Shown: positions 12,501 to 27,500 of the stretch, one piece after another | Position numbering within the stretch: position 1 is the first letter of the stretch | Layout of the letters: each line of letters starts with the position of its first letter | Assembly: GCA_013396995.1 (NCBI GenBank) | Contig: VWZP01001440.1 | Coordinates: 4,985,151 to 5,049,150 of the forward strand | Length of the DNA stretch: 64,000 nt | Reading direction: 5' to 3' | Source of the DNA: Dicaeum eximium | Lineage: Eukaryota; Chordata; Aves; Passeriformes; Dicaeidae | The notes under the pieces: generated by a model | Told to the model about the DNA's origin: nothing | What the model saw: only the letters and a program-made list of their open reading frames with translations | Databases searched by the model: none | Translations under genes and position numbers: made by a program

Positions 12501-15500
12501 TTCATGCAGTGGAGGGGACTGTGCAGGTTTGTGGCTGGAAATGTGGCATCCAGGACTTCTGAATGCTGGTCTGCATGGGAACCGGGCTCCTTGTTCTGTT
12601 GTATTTGTGGTATAAAACAGAGATCAGCTTTGACCTTTCAGTTGCAGGTTGAGTGGTCTCAGGGAGAGAGGGAAGTTAGTTTTTCAGCATGATGTAGGGA
12701 AGTACTTGGTTTCTTGCTGCGACAGCGTTGAGTAGAAGAGGTTGCCACTTTGTCACTTTGAGGCAGGGTAGCAGAGATCTCCAGAGTGCTGGGGCTTGGG
12801 AAGTGTAGGGCTGGGAATGCCATGTGCCTGCCTTTCCTGCACAGCTGGGCTCACTTGTGCCAAGTGCTGTGCTGGAGTGTGACCCCCCTGCATGTGGCAC
12901 TGTAGATAAGGTCCTTGTTCAGGAGAGCTCAGTCAGTTCCTGCAGGCAGAGCTCGAGAATTGCTCACAGCACCGAAGTGGTCACTGGTTGCTGCTGGGTG
13001 CTGAGATAGCCTATGTGGCTCTGTACACGGTTAAACATGAAGCTATTTCAGTTGTGAATGAAAGACCCTGCAGTGATGTGACAAAAATAGTTTGTTTTAG
13101 CCTTTACATGTTTTAATTAGGAAGTCTTTGCTGAGGCATTTGACATTGAATGAATGGTGATGTGAGAGACGAGAGAATACTGAACTAATTATGCCTGATG
13201 AGATGCATGGTATTGAGGATGGAGCACAACATTGCAGGTTGCTAAATCTTCAGTGTTCCAGGGGTGGATCAGGCACCTTGGGAACAAGTGTTCTTGGGAC
13301 TGGTGTCTGGGGAGATGCCACATTAATAAGAGCTGGAGTCACAGCTTCTGTTCCTGATTCTGCTAATGAGTCACTTCTTGTTACTTTGTGCAGATACAAA
13401 AGGTGTATCTGTTTTCCAGGCAACTGGGTAAATATTGCCTGATTCATTAGCCAGTGTTTATAAAAAGTGTGTAGAACTTTGAAAGGAAAAATGCTGCAGC
13501 AGCATGAATGGGTGCTCTTTAGGGCATTCAGGTGAAATTGGAATGGGCATGTAAGAAAGCAGGAGGTTGGGCTATTTATTGAATTTTTTTTTTTAGTTAT
13601 AGGCTGATAGAAATTTGGAAATTGAAGGGCATCATAGGGAGTTGAAAGCTTAGGATATTTGCAAAAAAGCACAAAAAGACGTGATATTTTCAATCTCAGA
13701 GACTGGCTGCTGCTGGCTGCAGAGCCTCTGCATCCCCCAGCTCCCAAAACCTCCATTTTTTAAGGCCTGGCACAACTGGAGGTAACAACTGGTGTGATCA
13801 AGTAAAAGAGGAGTTTTGTTAAAAATGGAAACTCCTGTCAAATCCTTGTGGTGGCAAGTAAGCGGTAGGAAGCGATGTGCCTGGGAAGACAGTAAGATGG
13901 AATTACATTTTGAGTGAAAGACAAAATTGTTTCTGCTTGTATTTAAAGCAGACAAAGCTCTAGTCTCAGTTTGTGATGCCCCGGGGCGTGGTTTTGAAGA
14001 ACAGTCATTACGAAGTTATTCTCTAGCCTTCTTAAGTGGGTTTTGTGATAGACCACAGTGTGGTCAAGGACTGATGTTACTTGGAAGAGTGTAACTAGTT
14101 TGGGTGAAGTGGAAAGAGGGTAAAATGGCTTTGTTGATGAGAAGAAAATGTGTTTGGCAGGTTGTTAAGCACATTGTGGTCAGGTGTAGCTTTGAAGAGG
14201 TTGAAAGTAGCTCTCTCCATCATGGATATGATTTAGGGAACACTCCTGGGTTTTCCAGTTACTCGAGAAATTGTCAAGAATTGTCTCGAGTTTTTATTGA
14301 CTATAACTCCTGCCCAGTTGTGGATTGGTATTTTTCAAAAAAACACCCATTTCTTTGGCTCTGGGTAATTATTCTCTGCTCAAATTTGCATGGTTCCCTT
14401 TACTGAAGGTCCCAAACATAAACAAAGCTGTGTGATTTCCATCTGCTGTCATAGCGCGTGTGCTTGGCTTTAGCACATCAGACTGCTAGGAAGAGGAAAT
14501 GCCATCTGGTTAAAATGTCTGACTAATTTTTGTTTGGTTTTAATCCCACTTTTTCTGCTTTGGTGTGTTATTCTTTTAGTCCCTTTTGTGTGTCATGTGC
14601 ATCATTCTTGTAGTCCCCATCCCAAATAATTACTTGTTATTGTAGCAGTTCCATGACACTTAGCATAAAGGTGAGACCAGAATTTGGCTGGCAAAGCAGT
14701 AGTTCAAACCTACGCAGCTAAACATGCTGCTTCACAAGAGAGCCAAATCTAAAGAGTATTTGTCTTCTCCAGGGTTTTCCCTAATATCCCTGTTTTTCTG
14801 TCTTTTCTGTCTTCCCAAATTTCTAATTTCCTAATGCTTAGATACAGAAAGGCTTTACCTATTCACACAGTCATAAATGAATGTGTTTAATGCCTTGACA
14901 TAACAGGGAGAAATTTCAGAAATAAGGCTGGCAGTACAGATGGTGTTAGAGTAATTTTGCTCTCTAGTTTTTACCTTCATCCTGTCAAGTCACTCAGAAG
15001 TAGGATTTATTTAAGAGAATAAGTTTACTCATCTTTCTTGCTTGTAGCTCAATTTTAAAGCTGATGAAAAGCTTTGAAATGGCAAATAAAACTGGCCCGA
15101 CCTAATAGAGAGAGAAAAAAGAAAGGAGGAGTGCTGCTCTTGCCCTGGGACAGCCCTTTCCATCCAAGCAGATTTGTGGTGTCTGGGATTTCTGCATTTT
15201 TCTACAGTAGCCTTGTAAGTGAAGGGCAGCTCAGGAGAGGGTGGCTCATAGTGCCAGCCTGGGGGAGGTAGCAGGGCTCTGTTTGCAGCTGGTCCAGGGG
15301 AGGTAAGGCAGGAGTCCCTCAGTAATGCTCTAAGGCAAGTGAGTTATACTGCCAGTGTGGTCCTTGTGTGAGTGCCATTTATAAGGGCAAACTGCATTTA
15401 CAGCATAGATTTTCGATGCCTTCCTCCTGTCTCTGTCATAACCTGTCTGTGTGGTTAATGCTCATTCACATTAAAGCCTTTTTATTTTACTGTAAAAGTG

Positions 15501-18500
15501 ACCATGCAAGAATCTGAAAAAAATCCTTTTTTAAGTAAGCTCTCAGTTCCTGACTTAAACCCATTCAGTCTGGTTCATTGCATTAATTCAGAAGCACAGA
15601 GCAATTAACTAAATCCACAGTAATGGTTGGGTGTATGAGCCTGAGCTCATCTCTGTTTCATCCTAAACTTGAGTATTCCATGGGTTTTGCCTAGAGTTGC
15701 TCATCAGCCAGATCTTCAGTGTTGCTGCTTTTCAGACCAAAATGAAGAGTAAGCGAGCTCAGATTTAATGCAAAAGAAGTCACCTCCGTTTTTCTGCACC
15801 CAGTAATTCAATTAAAACATCCTCTAGCATCTGTCCTCTCCTGGCCCATGGTGCACCTAAAGGTCATAAATGGGTGTACAAGGGCTGCAGGATCTGAGTG
15901 CCCATGGGTGGCATGTTTAAAACCTGCATTTTGGGGTTCTTAGATTCATGTGAACTCAGAGACAGGGTAGTAGTCATCTTGTGTCCCAGGTTAGGACAGG
16001 GTTCCCTGTCCCATGTTGTGGGATGAGGGAAGCTGCTGCTTTGCAAAGAATTTGAGTGTTTGATGGTTTTAGAAGTTCCTACAAAGCCTTTGGTAGCTCT
16101 TGTGAATGTGTTTACCTTATTTCTGTGCAGGTATGTGGGCTGCCAAGTGCCTCTTGCTAATTTATATTTCCATGGAAAGTACTGTTCATTATAACTTCTT
16201 GACTTTCTGCAGGGGCTGGAGCTTATAATTTTTTCCCTCAATTGACGATATGATGATACGTGTTACCTCTTTGTCTTGGTTTTCTTTCTGCTCTTTGGAT
16301 TGCTCTTGCTTGCAGTAAGAATAAATCTCATGGGTTTTAATTTTCGGAAAATATTTCTTTTTAATCTTATTCCTCTAGATCCCTGGCCTCTCTAATTGAC
16401 TAATGGGCACAGGGAGTCGTTTGTATTGGGTGACAAGTGGTGCTGGGTCTCCACAGGACATGGATTATTCTGTTTGCATTCCTGGCACGTTCCAGGAGAG
16501 CGTTTGGAGCAGAGGGCTGCAATCATCTGCAAGGTGATTGCAATCCCCCCTTGAAGTGGGGATTTTTGCTGCATTCTAGGGGGTAAAATCAGGCCCTAAA
16601 TTCACATGAGACTCTGTCCTGTTCGTCTGCTAATCCTTAATTCTTTCCAGCAGTAAATTTTCTGGTTTTGGCTTTCACGCTCCCCCATCCCTTAAAAGAT
16701 TCCAGCTTTTCATGTGCTGCACTGACTGGTTCATTTGTTCTGTGCTGTGGAAACCTGTTGCTGTTGTTACTTTTTCTAGAAGATAATTTCCATCAAGAAC
16801 CCAGAATGGGTGCAAAACATTGCTTTTTTTTTTTTTCCAAGACAAATCTTGCGTTTAAGCTTCCTGTGCTCATTACTTCTGCATCCATTTCTCCTGGTCC
16901 TGTTCCTGTTTTGGTGCCTGCAGGTCCTTAAACCCCACTCAGGAGCAGAGTATCTAAGTGCCTTTCTGCACTGATGGCTGAATATGGATTTTCTGTTCAA
17001 GTAGGTGTAAGCCATTACCATCTAGCTCTTCGGAGAAGTGCAAGCCAGCTTGATGGTTTGATAAGTGATTTTTTCCCTAGGATTTTTTTTGTTTCTGATT
17101 TCAGATCAGTCTTCAGAGAGAGTGATATAGGAAGGTGTGGGATTGTTATAGAATATGAGGAGCCTTACAAATGTGACATACTGTTAGCAGCAGTAGTTGT
17201 GGCAGCTGCTGGCCCAAGATGGGAGGGAGAAGTGGGGATGATGGGGAGGCAGGCAGTGCCTGCAGTCTGAGGAGAGTTTTGCTAGAATCAGTCTGTTTTT
17301 GTTTGGTCAGCAAAGTACACAAACTTCTATATTGGAAATGAATCACACAACACAGTCTTTGTTGGGGGTGGAATTGATAAGACAGAGCATAAGTCAAAAT
17401 CTCATACTATCCCCAACAATGGCTAATGAATTTCCTTTTTTGATTTCAAAACCTTCTACAGCACACCTAACTACAACTGACTGTTAATGACTTCTCTTTC
17501 AGATTAGGTTTGCGAGTGCAAATGTGTTTCATACTTTTAGGAGGCTTGAGAAAATTTTTGCTGCTAACAGTTCTTTTGCTGCTTTTTTGGGGGTCACAAG
17601 CTCAATTAGTGGTTTGGCAGGATCTCAACCCCACGCTTTCCCAGGATGTTCATCAGTCTGTTTTCTGGAGAGTGTATTCTATGGAAGGTAGCCAGAGGGT
17701 ATTGCAGATGCTGTGCATTGGGCTGGGAAACCCTGTTTGATAATTCACTTCTGATAGCTGGACTGAAATTGCAGTTGAACTTCCCTGAAGTTATAACTGG
17801 AGTTCTCTGTGATGGTTTTCACTATAACATAAAAGAATGAAAGCACCTGAACAACAGAGACAAGAAGGAGAGAACATGCTGGTAACAAGATGACAGCTTT
17901 GACTGGTACCTTCCAAAGCTTTTCCAGTGTTGGGAGGCTTGCTTTATAGGCAGTCTTGCTTCTGCTTTGCTATATTCCCTTGCTTTTGGAGCCTGCTCTT
18001 TCTCCTTACCAGCTCAGTTCTGTCTGTCCCAGCTGTTGGGACAGTGACAGTATTTGTACAGTCACTGATACAACACAGCCTCCATTGCATTAGAGTCTAG
18101 AGTGATATAAGGGACTGCTGAAGCATAATTTACGTGGATTGTTGAGCCCTGTTTCAGATGGTGAGATGTACAGATAAAAGAGAAAATCTGTTTAGAAAAT
18201 GTGAGGTCTGTGGGTTGCATGTGGTTATATCATGTGCTGATAGAGGAATGTGATAGTTTTTGTAGGCACATTTACTGACCTGGTTACTTGAATTGGTTCT
18301 GTCAGCATTTTTATTCATTACTTTTCTTGTGCCTGGAAACCCTCTAGGTATGGGTGAAAAAGAAAGCTGGGTGCATTCTGCATTGCAAAGTGTTAATAGA
18401 TGCCAGAGCAGTGGCATGGAAGTGATGTGGCCACACAGCATGTGCACACTGTGCTGTTACATTGGCAGCTGGAGACATTAAGGTCTTGGGATGGCATTTT

Positions 18501-21500
18501 TAAATTGCTGAAGATGGGGATTTGACAGTCATTCCAGATCGTTCTTCCCCAGAGATGCGGTTGTGGGGCTGTTTTCCTGTCTTCATGAGAGGCCAATGGG
18601 CAGCATTACATAATAAGAGAAATAATTAGGAAGCTGCAAAAGATGTTATTTGTGCTCATGAAAGAGAATGGTGCTGAGGATGTTTGGTCTTACTTTTTTC
18701 CTTTGGGACCTGACTGGACAATATTTGAATTTGCCGCAAGGAGAGGGTTTTGCACTTTCACCTCCATGCCCCACTTTTTACTTGGGATCCATCCAGCTTG
18801 GACTTGTTTCAGGTTTAGAAACTATGTGGACTTAACTGCAGCAAAACTCCTGGGTCTTACTTTGTGTTCCTTCTGTCTAGCTTTATCTTCTGTTCTTTCT
18901 CTCTCCAAATTCCCTGACACATTGCTGCAAAAGCCTTTTTCTGTGTTGCTCCTCCTGCCACTGGGCACTTCCATCAGTATTTCTCATCCTAATGGCCATG
19001 AGTGCCCAGACCTGTGGGCAGTCCTGGACAGGCAGAGCATCTTGTGCCAGTCCTAAGGAATGGCTGTGACACATCCCTTTCAGGAGCTGGCTGCACTGGT
19101 GGTGAGCCAAAGGAGGCCAAATCTCCTTCATGAGTCCCTTGCCACCCTCCTGCCCTGGTAACAGCTGGCTGCCTGTGCTGAGGAATTATTCATGCCTGCT
19201 AATACTGACAAGGGACCCCAGAGGTTTACAGGAGTGCTCCAGTCGAGCTTCTTGCCAGCTCCACCGTAACCCCCAGTGACAGAAATATGTCCTGGTAGAG
19301 GAGATGGGGACGTGAATGGGAAGGGTGAAGTGTGCACGGGATCTTTGCACTGCACACTGCCTTTGTTGTTATTTACACTTCTTGCTTAGGTCAGCTTGGG
19401 TCGTTAATTTCATTTTTCTTTTTACCAAGCTGTCTTTGAGTCTCCAGCAAAGGCACATTTTGGAGCCCTGGTTTGGTTTTGGGGAAGGGGAAGAGTAGAG
19501 AACATGCCTGTGGGAGTGGAAGGAAGCTGTGCTACTTAAGGTTTGACCTTATAGCTGCTGGTTAGGTCCTTGTGGTGTTGCAAATAGGTTGATGTTTTGG
19601 ATGATTTTCCAGAGAGATAATGCTGGATTATTGTAGGACTACCTGCAAGGGTCCCTTTGGCAGTAGCACAGCAGGGACCTGCCAGGGTTCAAATTGCTCT
19701 GGACAGAAATGGCAAGAGGCAGCCAAGGATGGCTTGTTTCAGGTTTAGAAACTATGTGGACTTAACTGCAGCAAAACTCCTGGGTCTTACTTTGTGTTCC
19801 TTCTGTCCAGCTTTATCTTCTGTTCTTTCTCTCTCCAAATTCCCTGACACATTGCTGCAAAAGCCTTTTTCTGCATTGCTCTTCAAGCCAGTATTTCCTG
19901 GGTCTGGTGCCTTTGTCTGGAGTGACTTGGCCTGGGTTGGTAGAGTGCTGATTTTCGGGGTAGTTTCTGGCTTCTTAGGTTGTGGTTTGTTGTTATTTTG
20001 TTTTTCCTTTTATTTCCTGTTTTGCGTGTTTTGGTTGGTTTTTTTTGTTTTTTTTTTTTTTTACTTTTAGTCATTATAACAAACTCTTACACTGCCTCTT
20101 CAAGTGATATAATTAAATTGCAAGAACTGGAGTCCTAATTACCCTCTCCCATGTGAGAGTTGAGGAGCTCATCTTCAGAGAGAGGCTGTTGGCTGAGATT
20201 CAAAAGAGAGAAATCTCATTGCAGGCTTCATCTGTGTTGATATTTACTCTTATTAAGAATAATGGTCATTACCAAGTGATATCAGAGCAGGTTGCTCTTT
20301 GCAGGTTATTTTTGTCTCTCTGTAAGTGAAGGCAGAAGGAAAAGCAGAGGGGTCCATCTCTGCCATTTCTGTACATCTCCTTTTCTGCTTTTTCAGAATA
20401 ATTGTTAGCATAGCATCTGAGCTGGTGGGTCTGGCATGTGCAAAAATCTGCACTGATGCATGAAAAAATTACTGATACATATTTAGACATTTCCTATTCT
20501 TGGAATTTGCTCCTCTTCTGTCCCAGGCATCAGTGCAGATAGCTTGCATAAACAGGCTTAATTCTCAATGCAGTGGTGCAGAGAATCTGCCCACTAAATG
20601 GTAGGAGACATACTGGAGCAAACTGCTGCTTTCTTTCCTGTGATAATGGCTGTGCATTCAGTCAGCTGTGTGAATCTCTGCAAATGGAGAAATCCTGAAA
20701 GGAGGGCACACTTAGATCCAGTGAAATAGCGATTCTTTTCTTCTTTTTTTTTTTTTTTTTAATAGAAACTCATGCAAACAGAAAATGAATTGCTAGGAGT
20801 TGAAGTGGTAGGAGTTGCTAGCTGCATACTCACAGGTATAGGTCAGTAATAATGCTTTGTAGCTTTTTTCCACTATAAACCTTTCAGAATATTAGTACCC
20901 ATTCAGATCCATAAATGACACGTAGGGGAAAATTATACTTTCTTCCCCACATGGTTAGTTCTTGCACCAAATAGGTGGTAGAACAGGCACAGCATTCTCT
21001 TGATACCAGTTTAGTCCTCTGCCTATGCCAGAACAATTGTCTGCACATCTTGGGGTTTCACAGACCCTGTTGCTGAGGTTTCAGCACTACACTTATTCAC
21101 CTAACATCAGCACCTAACATTTGTCTTGGCAAAGCTGAGATAGCCACAGGTACACCTGCACACTGCAAGCATTTGGGAGTGTCTAGAGGAGCATTCACAA
21201 ATGTTGACTGTTGTGTGAGCTGATTGTAGTTTAATGCCTGGCACTCAGCTGCAGCGGGGCCACAAGATCTTCTCTGTGCCTCTGAATTTGTATGGGGTAA
21301 GACAAAAGGATGATCTGAAACTGGTGTCTTCTCTGGAGATTCCTTGGCCTTCCAGTCATTTAGGTTTAGCCCATAGAACCATTGCAGAACTGCAGGGGGG
21401 AGAGGACAGAATGTTTCTGACCCATGGGTTTGACGTTGCTGTAGGGTTTTTGTATGAGCTCCATGTGGCAAACATGGTTTTTTGGCATAACTCCAAATCC

Positions 21501-24500
21501 AGGGCATTTGTTCCATAGTCTAGTTTTGTTACAAGGAGACATGTCCACATTATTCAGCTCTCAAGCTCAGATCTCCAGCCTCCAAGAGAAGCAAAGAAAG
21601 TGTTTATGGGTTACAGTGATGTGAAAATGCAAAACTGACATGAATTCACTAAGACTCTTCAGATAAATACACTTCTGTTCAACTGAGATTACAAGTGCTC
21701 CTTCCTGTGTGGTACTTGTGTGCTTTGTTAGTTCCTTAAAGTGCTCATTTCTGTCTTTAGCACAGTATTCTGATTTTGCTGCATGTGTCCATGGCACATT
21801 CCTCCTTATTTCCAGAAGCATTTGAGAAGTTTCCACTAAAGTGCATTTTCACTTGCAGCTCACTGTGAATTTGGTGTTCTTCACATTTGTAGAAAGGCAG
21901 CTGGAGAAGATTGGGAGAATTAGCACCAGTGCTGGCAGCAGCACTTAATTAGGTGGGGCTCTTGCAAGCCTTGCATCTTGTTGTCTCTAATCAGTTTAAA
22001 CTTGATGGGTTTTCAGTGTTTTCATTTTCTAAATTGATTTATCTGCGTGAAAGGTACAAGTTGTCCTCTGCTGGGAGCGAGTTTCCGAGCTGTTTAATCT
22101 TTCTGTTTGTCAATGCAGAGAACAGCCTTGTCAATGTGAATCATCCTCTTTTCTGCTTTGCTCATCTCCCCAGATCTTTGACCAGCTTCTTATTCACTTC
22201 AGCTTGAAGTCTCCTTATGGCTTCACTCCTGTACTGTTTAGGAGAGCTGTTAGGCCATGATGACCCTTTACCTGCCCACTGAAACAAATGTATTTGCAGT
22301 TCTATCCCGTGACACTTCTCTCTTCTTCAAGCCTAATGTGGTGCTGGAAGCAATTCAATCTTGTTCTATTTGAAGGCCATCTCCAGCAGGTCTGTCTGCT
22401 GCTACCTCCCTCCTTTTTAAGAGCTGTTTTTGCCTCTGCTTTCCAGGTGTGGTTCCAGGACACATCTTTCATACCTAGAATGAATGGGGTTGCTGGGCTT
22501 GGGGCTCCAGAATTTCAGTTGGTTTTTGTTTTCTGCAGGACCTTTTTAAGGCTAAACACTTCTGACTTGGACTTGGACATACCACAAACATGGGGTTTTT
22601 TGGCTGTTTATTATCTTCTGCCAAATGTAAAAGCTGACCTGCTTTTTCCTTTTGAATCTTTTCACAAACAGTGCTCTTTGACCACCGCCCTAACAGTAGC
22701 ATGGTCTTACTGAAATTTGGCTTCCTAAATTTTATGTTAATCTCATGGACAGAAGATCTGCTGAGGTCCTTGGACATGCTGGAATGAGCTGCTTCTCTAC
22801 TGGTTAGGGCTTGGCTTTGGAATGTAAATTAAACACAGTTCACTGTGTCCTGCCCAAGCAAGCAGAGAAACTAAATTGACTAATGGAGCTTTTCACAATG
22901 CTTGTCCCACAAACTTAGCTAAACAGCTTCCAAATTACCATTAGTTTGGCTTAATTGCTGATGATTGCCGACCACAGCAATGAGTTCTCAGGACTGAATG
23001 CATTTGATTTTCTTTTTTGGTAACCTTTCTTCCAATATGTGTTTTTTGCAGTGATACTGAAAGCCGAAAATTATGCAAGAAGATGAAGGTAGATCCTAAT
23101 TCAAAGGAGAAGGGAGTGGATTTACTCCATTATAAGTGAGTGCTGGGCTGGGATTTGTAGTTCATAATTGTTGATGCCCCCATTAACAGTGTTTATTCTT
23201 CTTTCAGCCCCATGCTGCTGCAGCATTAAGATAACTTATTTTTTATCCTATGAAATTAATTGCTGTTTCTTCAGTTTGCAAGCATGTTTTATGACAGAAG
23301 TTGAGTTAAATTTATTCTGCTGTTGAACAAAGAACACTAAAAGCACGGCGGTGCCAGGGAGAGATGTCCAGTGGACTAAAACTGCCCAGTGCATGGGGCT
23401 GATGCCTGAGATTTGAGTTCCCTTGCTTTCTGCTGGCATGTGCCTTGGACAAGTTGCTTCACTTCTCTCTGCCTTTCTGACCTGAGATAGTCCTTCATAA
23501 TATGAGTGGAGAAAGGCAAGTGTTGTGAGACAGCAAGAGATTTTTCTTCCTGAAAATAATAGGAGTGGGAGTACTGTTAGGTACACTAAGCAGCTGCATC
23601 TCCATCTCCAAAGATTATGCCTTAGTAAATAATCTTGTTAAAGTGTCAGGGAGGAAATTGTTTACTGGGAAACTGTTTTCTTTACTCTGGTTTGCACCCT
23701 CCCTTTTTCCTTCCTCTTGTTCCTCCCCACCCCCCCTTAAATTACTGTACTGTAAATTTACTTAGTTCAGTGGCTTCAGCAGGATAATGTTCTGGTTAGT
23801 GAGAAGTCAGGAAGAGCAGCTGTATGAATTCCAGTAATGCACTGTAAGTTAACGCTATTCCCCACTCCTCGTTTAACAGGGACGGTGCATTTCATACTAC
23901 ATATAACAGAGCGGTGACATTGAAGGTAAATTCCAATATTCCATTATTATTCTTTCGGTTTTGCTAGATGTGAGTGAGACATTTGTGGATTAAAAACTGG
24001 TTTTGGTATTTTTTCGTGCTGAAGGCATGAAAGGGAGGGGATTAATCTTCATAAACAGCTGTCAGAATGGCCTAAAGGTTTTTGTGTGCATACATGTCTG
24101 TCAATCACAGATCCAGGAAAATTGTTTATTATTTAAAAGATTGATCCCATGTTGAACTGGAAGGTAAAGTGTAGTTAATTTACACACTGGTAACAAATAA
24201 GGATTTTTGTGTTTTGATTACAAGGTGCTCTTTCTGGTAGTATAACTAAAAGTATTAGCTGATACTGCATTTTGATAAGGACTTCTCTGAGGTTCTTAGA
24301 TTGTGTGTTTATAAACTTTAAAGAGAGCTGAGTGGCCTTATCTTTTATCAGACTGTAGAACCACACCTCCTATGAAAGTGGTTTGAGTGCATCAGGTATA
24401 AAATTACCCTTCTTCTTTTCTGGCAAATCTTGACATAAAACAATGGAAGGCAGCATTCTGTGGGCAAGGGAAGAGAGAAGGCATGAGGCATATACGAATT

Positions 24501-27500
24501 TGTAGATCCAGACGATTGTGGGAATGGTGGACTAAAAGTACAGTGAGCAGGCCAGAAGTGTGCAGCTTTCCTTTGCAAAGCCTTGGGAAGCTCTGGGAGT
24601 ATCCTGACGTGAGGAGCCTGGCAATGACTTGGCTTCCAGAAATCACTTCTGTCCAGCTCTGATGCCCAGTTCCTGTTTCTCTTCCTCCTCCAGCAAACCC
24701 AGGCTCTGCACAGTCATTGGTCTTTCAAAGGCTTAATGACATCACCCCAGGTTGATATAATTCCGTGTACTTCCCCTTCCTGGCTTGTTCGGGGCATTGC
24801 CCTGGGGTGGAGGAAAGCCTGTGTGAGATGTTGTGTGAACCTGAGTCTGCCAGAGTGGCTGTTCCTAAGTGCACTTGCTCTGGACCTTGCATTTACAGCC
24901 AGAGCTGGAGAGTATCTGATGGGGGACTGTCTTGGAAGTGTGCCCTGACTTGAATTCATTCAGTCTTCACTTGAGGCTGTGATGCAGGATTAGTCTGAGA
25001 TGGGAAGGGTAGGGCTGTGTATCTTCCCATCTCCTGCAGCAGAAATCTTGTCTGGCATTAGGAAGGGCAATGTTAAATACCCAACTCAGTCAGCAGCTGC
25101 CTAAACCACCTTCAGTACTTAGTGAGGAAATGCTGGTGATTGTTTTTTTTCCTTTGTGGTGGGTGATGAGTTAAGGGAGACTTGCTGATTGCCTAAATTT
25201 GGGTGATTTGAACAATACATGATGCATCTCTCCTGCCCTCCATAAAGTACTGCAACCAGGAATTAGTGCTGTGACTCTTCCTTACAGATCAAATCAAGTG
25301 GAAAGCACCTGCAGTGCTCCAGGGAGCACTGGGCTGAGAGGCAATCACAGCACAACAGGAACCAGATCGTTTGTTCCTTCAGCTATTTTGTGATGAGCGT
25401 TTCACCCTTCCCTTTTGCCCTGCCTGCTGGGGAAAAGAAAGCAGAATCCCATGGACAGGGATGTGGGATGCCATTGGAGGTGGAAGATGGATTTTGAAGC
25501 TCCCTCACTCTAGGGGCTGGAGTCTTTCTCAATTAAACTGTCCCCATGAAACCAGCCACTAAAGATTTACAGGTTGGGCAGTGGATCAGATCTGGGCAGT
25601 GATCAAATAATTCAGCTGTTTGCTTGTTCTGCTGCTCACAGCTGCCTGGATATTTTCTGTATTTCTCCCTCTTCTTCTGTTGGGCCAGTGACCTTTGTTT
25701 CCCCCTCTCAGCTGTGTTTGTCAGGAGTCTCCCAGTACATACAAACACAATTACATAAGGGTATCAGACTCATTTTATGGACAGGTGGACACACTGAAGA
25801 ACAGGGAGATTAAAGGATTTGTTTCACATCATTCAGCAAACTTGTGGCAATAAAACTCAGATCTTCTTTCCAGACATCCAGTAGACATATTAATATATGT
25901 ATGACATTTTGGAGAATGATGGACACAGCTCTGAAGAACTGTAAAAGGATTCTTCTGGAGTAATCAGCAATTTCATAGATGTGGCTGATCCAGCTGATAG
26001 TGTACTCAGGTTTTTAGAAAAGCTTTTCATTTCTTAAAGTAACTAAATCCTTATGTAATTAGCAGAGATGCCCTTGTGGTTTCACTGTTGGAAAAATAAG
26101 GAGTAAGGGAAAGCTCAGTGTTCACAGTAGGGGGAAGTTACTTGGCAGTCAGAACCTTCTGCTGCTGAGACCTGTGTTAAGATCTGAGCAGTTTGGGGTA
26201 TCTAGGAAATGGAGATGGAAAGCAAGAGAATAAAATTCAGTGATGCAAAGTTATTAGGAATAGTTTAAAAAATCTATTTCCGATTCTTCGCAGAAGGGCT
26301 TAGGTTCTCACAATACTAAAAAAGACAGCTGGAGGAAATTCCATTAGATATTTCTGTAACTGTGAGTAGCTTAAGAAAGGGAGTGATTACTTATTTTTTC
26401 TCCAAATTTGAGGGCAAACAGTGGCATTTTGGGATGGCTGATTTGAAACAAATAACTGTAATATTAATAAAAAATTGTAACTAGTAGCTACATATTATGA
26501 AAGCCAAGAATTTAGGAGTCTGAAAATGTTTTAGATAGTCATAAGAGATAGATCCATTGATAGTTAGAAAGCACAGAGGTCTATATATAACAGCTGGTGC
26601 AGAGTCTGTAAACGTAATTTTTTTCCCAGAAATTGAGAGCATGTGCCAGTGTAAGCTATATAAGAATTATAGGTACTAGTCTATCTTCTCCTCAGGTAGC
26701 TGTAGTCATCTCTTTGATCTTACCTGGAATGTCTCTTCACGTGTTGCTTTAGCCACATGATGTCTAATTCTCAAGAGAGCCACAATGCCAGTATCCAGGC
26801 TGTGTTTATTACATGATGAAGCCTTTTCTGTTGTATAAAGTACAGGGAGAGTTTTACCCTTCTTCTAAAATGGAGAAAACTCACCAAAGTACAAATCTGC
26901 TTAGTACTAGCAAAGAGAATAGACTAAGTCAATAAACCCTGAATCCTTTTCAAGTTGGCTGTTGTAAGGAGTGTATGTGTGAAATTGAGGCAGGTCTAGT
27001 TATTATCATTCTTACTGTATGATACCTCAAAGGAGTGAAAAGCACAAGAATGTGTTCGTGTATATTTTCTTTCAGGTCCATGTATATGATTATGGAACAG
27101 CTTTCCTGTTAAAACCTGCCTGTTTTTACCAGCACATGCTGGATGAAGCATGTCCTGTACTCTGCTGAATTGAGATTTAAGGTTCAAAGCTGGCACAGCT
27201 GGTTACAGCCCATGCTGCTTCTGTCCATGCCATGGGGTCAAAACAGGTCCTGACCGTACCATGGCAGGACTGGGGCAGAGCTGGTTCTGCAACACCAGGG
27301 TTCTGTGCCCTGGACCTTGCTGTGGCCTCTAACATAGCAGCCTGGGGAACCACTGCTTTTCTGTGATTAGAGAATGCTGTGGTTTGTTTGGGTGTTCATC
27401 CCTGTTTAAAGTAAGAGAGGAAGTTCTCTTTGCTGCATGAAGAATTGAGGGCAAGGCAGCCTACTGCCTGCTCCTGCCAGAAGACATTACACATCTGATT

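Larger units (their letters stand above)
9576..23051 (+). other. PDIA5: PDIA5 intron 3
   Basis: 13,476 bp, GT-AG, phase 2. It contains a 158-bp direct duplication (18803-18960 and 19733-19890), a T/G-rich low-complexity run near 19975-20063 and a T17 run at 20744-20760. Open frames up to about 168 codons are present but show no family resemblance and no codon-use support. Confidence 0.8.

Noticed and set aside
13250..13756. 168-codon reverse-strand open frame in intron 3
   Set aside because: It is the longest frame in the window but has no family resemblance and lies in ordinary intron sequence.
14261..14291. Short inverted repeat ACTCGAGA / TCTCGAGT
   Set aside because: 8-bp arms with a 15-nt spacer are expected by chance in a window of this size.
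18803..19890. The 158-bp repeats as a pair of retroviral LTRs
   Set aside because: The ends do not give a consistent TG...CA element with a target-site duplication, and the 772 bp between them carry no retroviral or other recognisable coding sequence.
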